A stretch of DNA of 64,000 nucleotides from Selaginella moellendorffii. Its lineage: Eukaryota; Streptophyta; Lycopodiopsida; Selaginellales; Selaginellaceae. Shown here one piece after another: positions 59,101 through 64,000 of the stretch. Positions within the stretch are counted from its first letter, which is position 1. Each line of letters starts with the position of its first letter. Under the pieces are notes generated by a model, which was given only the letters and a program-made list of their open reading frames with translations, had not been told where the DNA came from and made no database searches. The stretch spans positions 1,266,004-1,330,003 of the forward strand of contig NW_003314303.1 of assembly GCF_000143415.4 (NCBI RefSeq), in the 5' to 3' direction. A program made the position numbers and the translations under genes.

Positions 59101-61152
59101 CAAGGTATCACACCTTGGCACATTTGGTGTCTCCACACCATCGGCCCTACGAGCCTATCCTTATGACACTACTTATTAGTGTCTAGGTCTTTGCCAAGAC
59201 CAATATAATTGTTTCTCATGCTAACTATCTGTTAATACCGCACTATAGTGTTTGCACCCAATTATGGGCCAAAGTTGCTTTCTTCTGGGAACATCTTTCC
59301 CACAACTTTAGTATGGCACATTCTGCCATCAATGAGATACCCACTGTACTCATACTTGGATCTTATGATCCTCCCCATACCTCATGGGGCAACATACACC
59401 TCAGTCCAAATGCTTCTACCAATCCTTTAGGACCATTCCTTGACTCCACTTGAGTCATCAAGCATTTTGGACTTTGCTAATCCCCCGAAATATAAGGTCT
59501 TACTTTTGAGGTGCTAACTCACTGGAATATAACTTTTTATATTCAGGTCCTGCTCACAAGGACCATCTTTGCAAGTGTTACTCCAACACTTGATTTGTTC
59601 TCTTGGGGCAACCTTTTGCCCCTTAGGACCACTTGTCCATGTGATGAGAACACCAACTCATCCTCTGAGTACACCCCCAACTCCTTGGGTTGTTCCAGCA
59701 TTTATTAGAGGTAGCTCCGGCTACCATTTCAAGGACTTATATCCTCTTCTGTATTTGACTTCCCATGGTCATCAATTCTAGTCTCAAAGTTGTGAACACT
59801 AGCCTCAACTATATGAGGGTAATCTTGTAACTCCTTTATTGTTTTGGAGTCTGCATATTTCCCGTGATCCCAACTGTAGTTGTTTACCACAACTACTTCA
59901 GCCAGTTTGCTAAGTCAAACGCTCATCTGGATCACATCCTCAGCTCTCTAAGGAAATCCTTATACTGTTCCCAAGATGCCAAAGTCGTTCCCTTACTGGC
60001 CCTTTTCTATCCACCACATCATGCCCAAGTTCACGCATGAACTTGAGTGGAGAGCCATGTCCTCTCGACATGCTATTCCTCAAGGATAGGCCCACTCCTA
60101 GGACCTTCTGATGCCAACATCAATGGTGATATACATGAGCACCAATAAAAGTCGGACTAAGGAACAGCTCCAATACCAAGTTGTAAGCGACTAAATTTTC
60201 TATTCTACTTTAGTCACTTAACCACACCTCTGACCACTTGGAGGAGTCTCATTCACAACCTCCTTAAGTCCAATTCAGGACTTGGGACTTGTTAGTCCCG
60301 AGAATGGCATCTATGCCACTCAACCCTTGCACTTGGTCCAAGTGCTCCACGTGTCCAGTCCCAAGACCGACACCCAAAGTTACCACTGACATATCGGCCT
60401 GTTACGCTAAGGCCATGCCCATTCACCTTTGCCGCACTGGTGGTCTAATACCACTTGCATCACAATCCTATCTCTCCAAGATTGGGCCGTCCGTTCACAA
60501 GTGGTCATCCCAAATCCACTCCTTAGCATCCTTAGAATGCCCACAGACATGGGGAATAGCCTTCCCCAACATCCTTTTGTCAGTTCCTACCAAGTCCCTT
60601 TTTCATCCATGGCCATGTTCACCAACACTGCCACTAGATCAAGGCCCACAGGCCCGGCCACTAAGTCCTATTGTCCTCTGGGACTTCCTCGCCATGTAAC
60701 CGTATCTGTAGTCATTACACTAGAGGATTGCTCCTCCTCCTTTCCCCCATTTGGGACTTCGAGACAACATTTTGGAACACCGTGGCCCTACGCGAGCCCC
60801 GTGGGTACTCTCCCCGCCTTCCGCCTTTAGGTGCTCTAGCCATGGGCTTAGAACGAGGTTCCGTTGAGCCACACCAGGTATCCAAGTAGGTAGTGCCACC
60901 CACACTTGGATTGGGAGCATCGGCCAGTTGATCTCCCGGGGGATGGGGAGGCAGCTCATCATCTATGCACCAAGGTTCCCCCCTTGGGGGGCCGTATTCC
61001 CTTTAGTTTTGGACTTCCCCGGGGTCAGTTCATCCCCCAACCCGGGGTTTAGCCTTCCTGGGCCAAAATAGCCTTTCCTGGGCCAAAATGGCCTTTCCTG
61101 GCCAAAAAAGTTCCCTTAGGGTCCAACCCCCCCACTTTCCCTTTTATATTTT

Positions 61153-61607
61153 TGGAACCCCCGGGAGGCCCCCCCCCCCCCCCCCCCCAGGGGATGATCG
61201 CTTTGGGCTTTCACCCAACTGCCTATATTAGTATTCAGACTCGGACTCGGTCTTGGTCCCGGTTTCGGACTAGGACTTGGTCTTGGTCTTGGTCTCGGTC
61301 TCGGTTCCATCTCGGACTCCATCCTGGGTCCATCTTGGACTCCATCTCGGACTCCATCTCGGGTCCATCTCGGACTCTTCCACGTGTCATGTGTTAGTCC
61401 TTTTTGGGTCCCTTTTTAGAGCCTCGCTTATTGCTTGCTTCGTGCTCATTCCTCAAGCACTTTGTTGGGAGTTCCACTCCCGCTCTCAACCTATCAAGTC
61501 AGAGCTTTTAGTCCAAACGTGTTACGCTCGTTTGGCTTTCGCTTCAGCCACTACCACATGGCACCCTTCTGGCTCCACTTTGGGGCCTAGGGATTTTGTG
61601 TCTCACA
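61153..61607. repeat. Right LTR of the LARD-like element
   Basis: An uninterrupted 455-bp copy of the left LTR, with its own poly-C run near 61,168-61,189 and a shorter block of the GGACTCCATCTC minisatellite (61,230-61,380). Confidence 0.75.
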
Positions 61608-62619
61608 CACCCCACCCCTCAAGTTGAGCCCATATAAAGGTAAACTAAACTTGCTAACTATCAATGTCAACATGTGGTGTGAAATCAATTTCAACACCGA
61701 TTAGAAAAAGGGGTACCATTTTATTCACCTTCTATATTTGAATCGTCTTTTAAGTTATTCTCTTTAGTTGTTTACAATTTACCATATTTCCTTGTAAGCT
61801 TCCTCATGAATGGAAGTTGAGATTTGTACCTCTCCCGAGAGGCCTGCTCCCTCATGAATGAAAGTCAAGAGCTATAGCTCTTCTGAGAGGCTCGGTCTCT
61901 TGACACCCTACCCCTCAAATCGAGTCCACTCGAAGGCAAACTGAATTTACCAAATATCAATCTCAACATGTAATGTGATTCATTTTGCCAATGAATAAAG
62001 TCAAACTTAAAATCTCTTTTAAATCGTTCTCTTTAGTTATTTATAATCCACCATGCTTCCTTGTAAGCTTCCTTATGAATGGAAGTCGAGAGCTATAACT
62101 CTCCCGAAAGGCTCGGTCCCTCATGAATGAAAGTCTAAGAGTTGTAAATTTCTTGAGAGGCCCAGTCTCTTGACACTCTACCCTTCATATCGAGTCCATC
62201 CAGAGGCAAACTGAATTTACCAAATATCAATCTTAACATGTAGTGTGATTCCTCTCGCTAATCAATAGAATCAAACCTAAAATCTCTCTAATACCTACCA
62301 AATATCAATCTCAACATGTGGTGTGATTCCAATCAAGTCAAACTTGAAATCCCTCTAATATCTAGTAAATGTCAATCTCAACATGTAGTGTGATTCCTCT
62401 CACCAACCAACAAAGTCAAACATGAAATCTTTTTAATACCAAATGTAAACTCTTGAATTTAAACTTTTAAAAGGTCCACTACTTTAACATTATTCAACCT
62501 AAAGATAATGAACCTTAAATATCTTAAAACTATTAACTGCACTTTTATTCATAAGCCCTTTTCCCTCTATATTTGAACCTAAAATTCATCTCTCAAATAG
62601 TTCTCTATAATTGATTACA
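61608..62619 (-). mobile_element. Old antisense TRIM-family copy, right part, with expanded internal repeats
   Basis: On the minus strand, 62619-62444 is a decayed LTR (plus-strand ends TGTAAACTC and TGATTACA) of the family at 55535. A second LTR remnant lies at about 61,690-61,776. Between them the internal phrase CAATCTCAACATGTAGTGTGATT recurs at least five times. A ~278-bp segment is duplicated in tandem (about 61,807 and 62,084). It is the continuation of the element at 54,660-55,177. Confidence 0.55.
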
Positions 62620-63088
62620 AAGACAAAATGTTATAAGAAATCTTTTGCAAACTTACCTTGTTTTTAATGAAGTGGCTACCTTGAATGCACTCTATGTCCT
62701 CTTCAACCATCACAAATATCTTTCTTTAGTGCACCATGTGAGGAAAATGTCTTCACAAGTGTTTCTATCTTATTTAGGTGTGATATAGAAAAACCTAATG
62801 AAGAATTATCTTTGGGAAAGACAAGATATGTCCAGGGAATGGTCCTTGGAATGCCAAATTTCCTGAGAAGAAGACACTCGAGAGTTTTAAGAATTTCGAG
62901 ACTTTTGGACAGACTTTGAATGGGAAAGTCAAGACAACACAAGAAAGAAATTAAACAATATTTTACACTATTAATCTCCTACAAATCTAAGATCTTACCG
63001 TGTTACAGTAGCTGAAAGTCCAAGTCCAACTTGGAGAGCTATAAATCTTACCCAAGTTTTCAAGAGAAAGGAGAACTAATATATTATT
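62620..63088. other. AT-rich spacer upstream of ABCG gene
   Basis: No recognisable gene. A minus frame (62942-62703) is open for 79 codons but is AT-rich and without known similarity. The segment should include the ABCG promoter and leader. Confidence 0.4.
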
Positions 63089-64000
63089 ATGGATGTCGGA
63101 TGGAAGGATTTGAGTGTGAGTGCGAGCAATGGACGAGTGTTGCTGGAGAGTATGTGCGGCTATGCCCAGAGCGGCCAAATCACGGCGATCATGGGTCCTT
63201 CGGGATCCGGAAAGTCCACCTTGCTCGATGCACTTACTGGTATAGTTTTCCAAGATTGATTTGGGTTTGGGCAATAGATTAAAGCTCGAGATTCTTGCAT
63301 TGTCGTTCATCACAGGGAGATTGGCCAAGAACGCAAGGCGAGAAGGATCCATTTTTGTGAATGGGAATCTCCAGACGAACATGAGGCATGGGACTGCGGT
63401 GTGTATAAACATTTGATTCTGTGATTCTCAAACTTTCTGTCATAGCCCTATGTGAAACAAGAAGATGTTTTGCTAGGAACACTCACTGTCTTGGAGACAA
63501 TCACTTACTCTGCTCAATTGAGGCTGCCTCACTCACTGCCCCAAAGCCAAAAGATGGAGATGGTTGAGAGTGTGATCACTGAGATGGGGCTTGGAGATTG
63601 CAAGTATACAGTGGTGGGAGGTTGGTTCTCGCGTGGATTGAGCGGAGGGGAGAAACGAAGAGTGAGCATTGCTCTGGAGATTCTAACTCAACCATCTCTT
63701 TTGTTCATGGACGAACCAACCAGTGGTTTAGACAGGTGAACATTTATATGATTTTTAAGTCTGGTTTATCATAATTTTTATTTGATGTTTTTCTTTGCAG
63801 TGCATCCGCGTTTTATGTGATTAAAACAATTAAGAACCTCGCTACTTCAAAACGCACTGTTATTATGTCAATTCACCAGCCAAGTAGCGAAGTGTTTGAG
63901 CAGTTTGATAACCTTTGCCTACTATCTCAGGGAGCACTTGTATATTTTGGAGATGCCATGGAAGCTAGCACGGTACTTTTCTCAAATTTCATATTCTTTA
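63089..64000 (+). CDS. ABCG: ABCG half-size transporter (white-brown type), nucleotide-binding domain; 3' end outside window
   Basis: Exons 63089-63239, 63316-63398, 63446-63735 and 63801-63972 encode one open ABC domain; the next intron starts at 63973. It begins [15 protein letters not shown], with Walker [11 protein letters not shown]-loop [17 protein letters not shown], the ABC signature [15 protein letters not shown], Walker [13 protein letters not shown], and the switch [14 protein letters not shown]. The order (ATPase domain first, short N-terminus) identifies the ABCG/WBC subfamily, whose members export cuticle lipids, sporopollenin precursors or hormones at the plasma membrane. The transmembrane half lies beyond the edge, so subgroup and substrate cannot be judged. 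Confidence 0.92.

Larger units (their letters stand above)
55178..61607. mobile_element. Large non-coding LTR retroelement (LARD-like)
   Basis: Two direct repeats bound it: left LTR 55178-56131 (interrupted by a 472-bp insertion) and right LTR 61153-61607. Both begin TGGAACCCCC with a long C run and end GATTTTGTGTCTCACA. The ~5-kb interior has no frame longer than 136 codons and no recognisable gag, protease, RT or integrase on either strand, so it would depend on another element's proteins. I found no convincing target-site duplication and cannot fix its orientation. The two LTRs differ at many positions, so it is not recent. Confidence 0.7.

Noticed and set aside
61800-62440. Possible CRISPR-like regular repeats
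   Set aside because: Units are imperfect and unevenly spaced, and the context is a plant nuclear LTR family; this is internal retroelement repetition.

Overview
The window is plant nuclear DNA. I infer a lycophyte, most likely Selaginella moellendorffii or a close relative. Three things point there: genes lie about 2-3 kb apart; nearly every intron I could place is 50-70 nt with GT-AG borders (one GC-AG); and the gene set is plant-typical (glycine decarboxylase P-protein, 12-oxophytodienoate reductase, pseudo-response regulator, plant TPX2, HIT-finger DEAD-box helicase RH41). The species call is inference; no database was searched.

Layout. 1-4,365: a partial tandem duplication. It holds two copies of a small secreted cysteine-rich peptide, one intact and one broken copy of a membrane receptor-like kinase, and an archaeal-type ATPase between the copies. 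4,366-6,749 shows no gene. 6,750-9,469: a glycosyltransferase and a DUF7138-like gene, tail to tail. 9,795-26,495: six minus-strand genes in a row: amino-acid transporter, P-protein of glycine decarboxylase, PDI-like 2, CENP-E-like kinesin-7, and AMSH deubiquitinase, followed at 26,783-28,375 by a U2AF65-like splicing factor. 28,376-30,453: a second, more canonical, intronless U2AF65 faces it across a 581-bp shared promoter. 30,809-31,671: a wrecked carboxylesterase.

31,860-37,470 is an AT-rich island of decayed transposon sequence. It holds one gene-like reading frame, a secreted mannose-lectin-type protein with one frameshift. 38,244-54,377 returns to compact genes: OPR, TPX2, a Ser/Pro-rich protein, RH41 helicase, a circadian-type pseudo-response regulator, and a class V aminotransferase. 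54,380-62,700 is a nested retrotransposon block: old antisense LTR copies are split by a ~6.4-kb non-coding LTR element, whose left LTR is split again by a ~470-bp TRIM. The window ends inside an ABCG transporter gene.

The genes are mostly unrelated housekeeping genes with no operon-like logic. Linked functions are limited to the U2AF65 pair (3' splice-site recognition), the peptide/kinase pair duplicated together, and kinesin-7 plus TPX2, both spindle proteins but 15 kb apart. I joined exons by eye for the RLK, transporter, P-protein, PDI, AMSH, OPR, RH41, PRR and aminotransferase; each joined CDS length is a multiple of three, which supports those models. Kinesin-7 and TPX2 were bounded at start and stop, but not every internal exon was traced.
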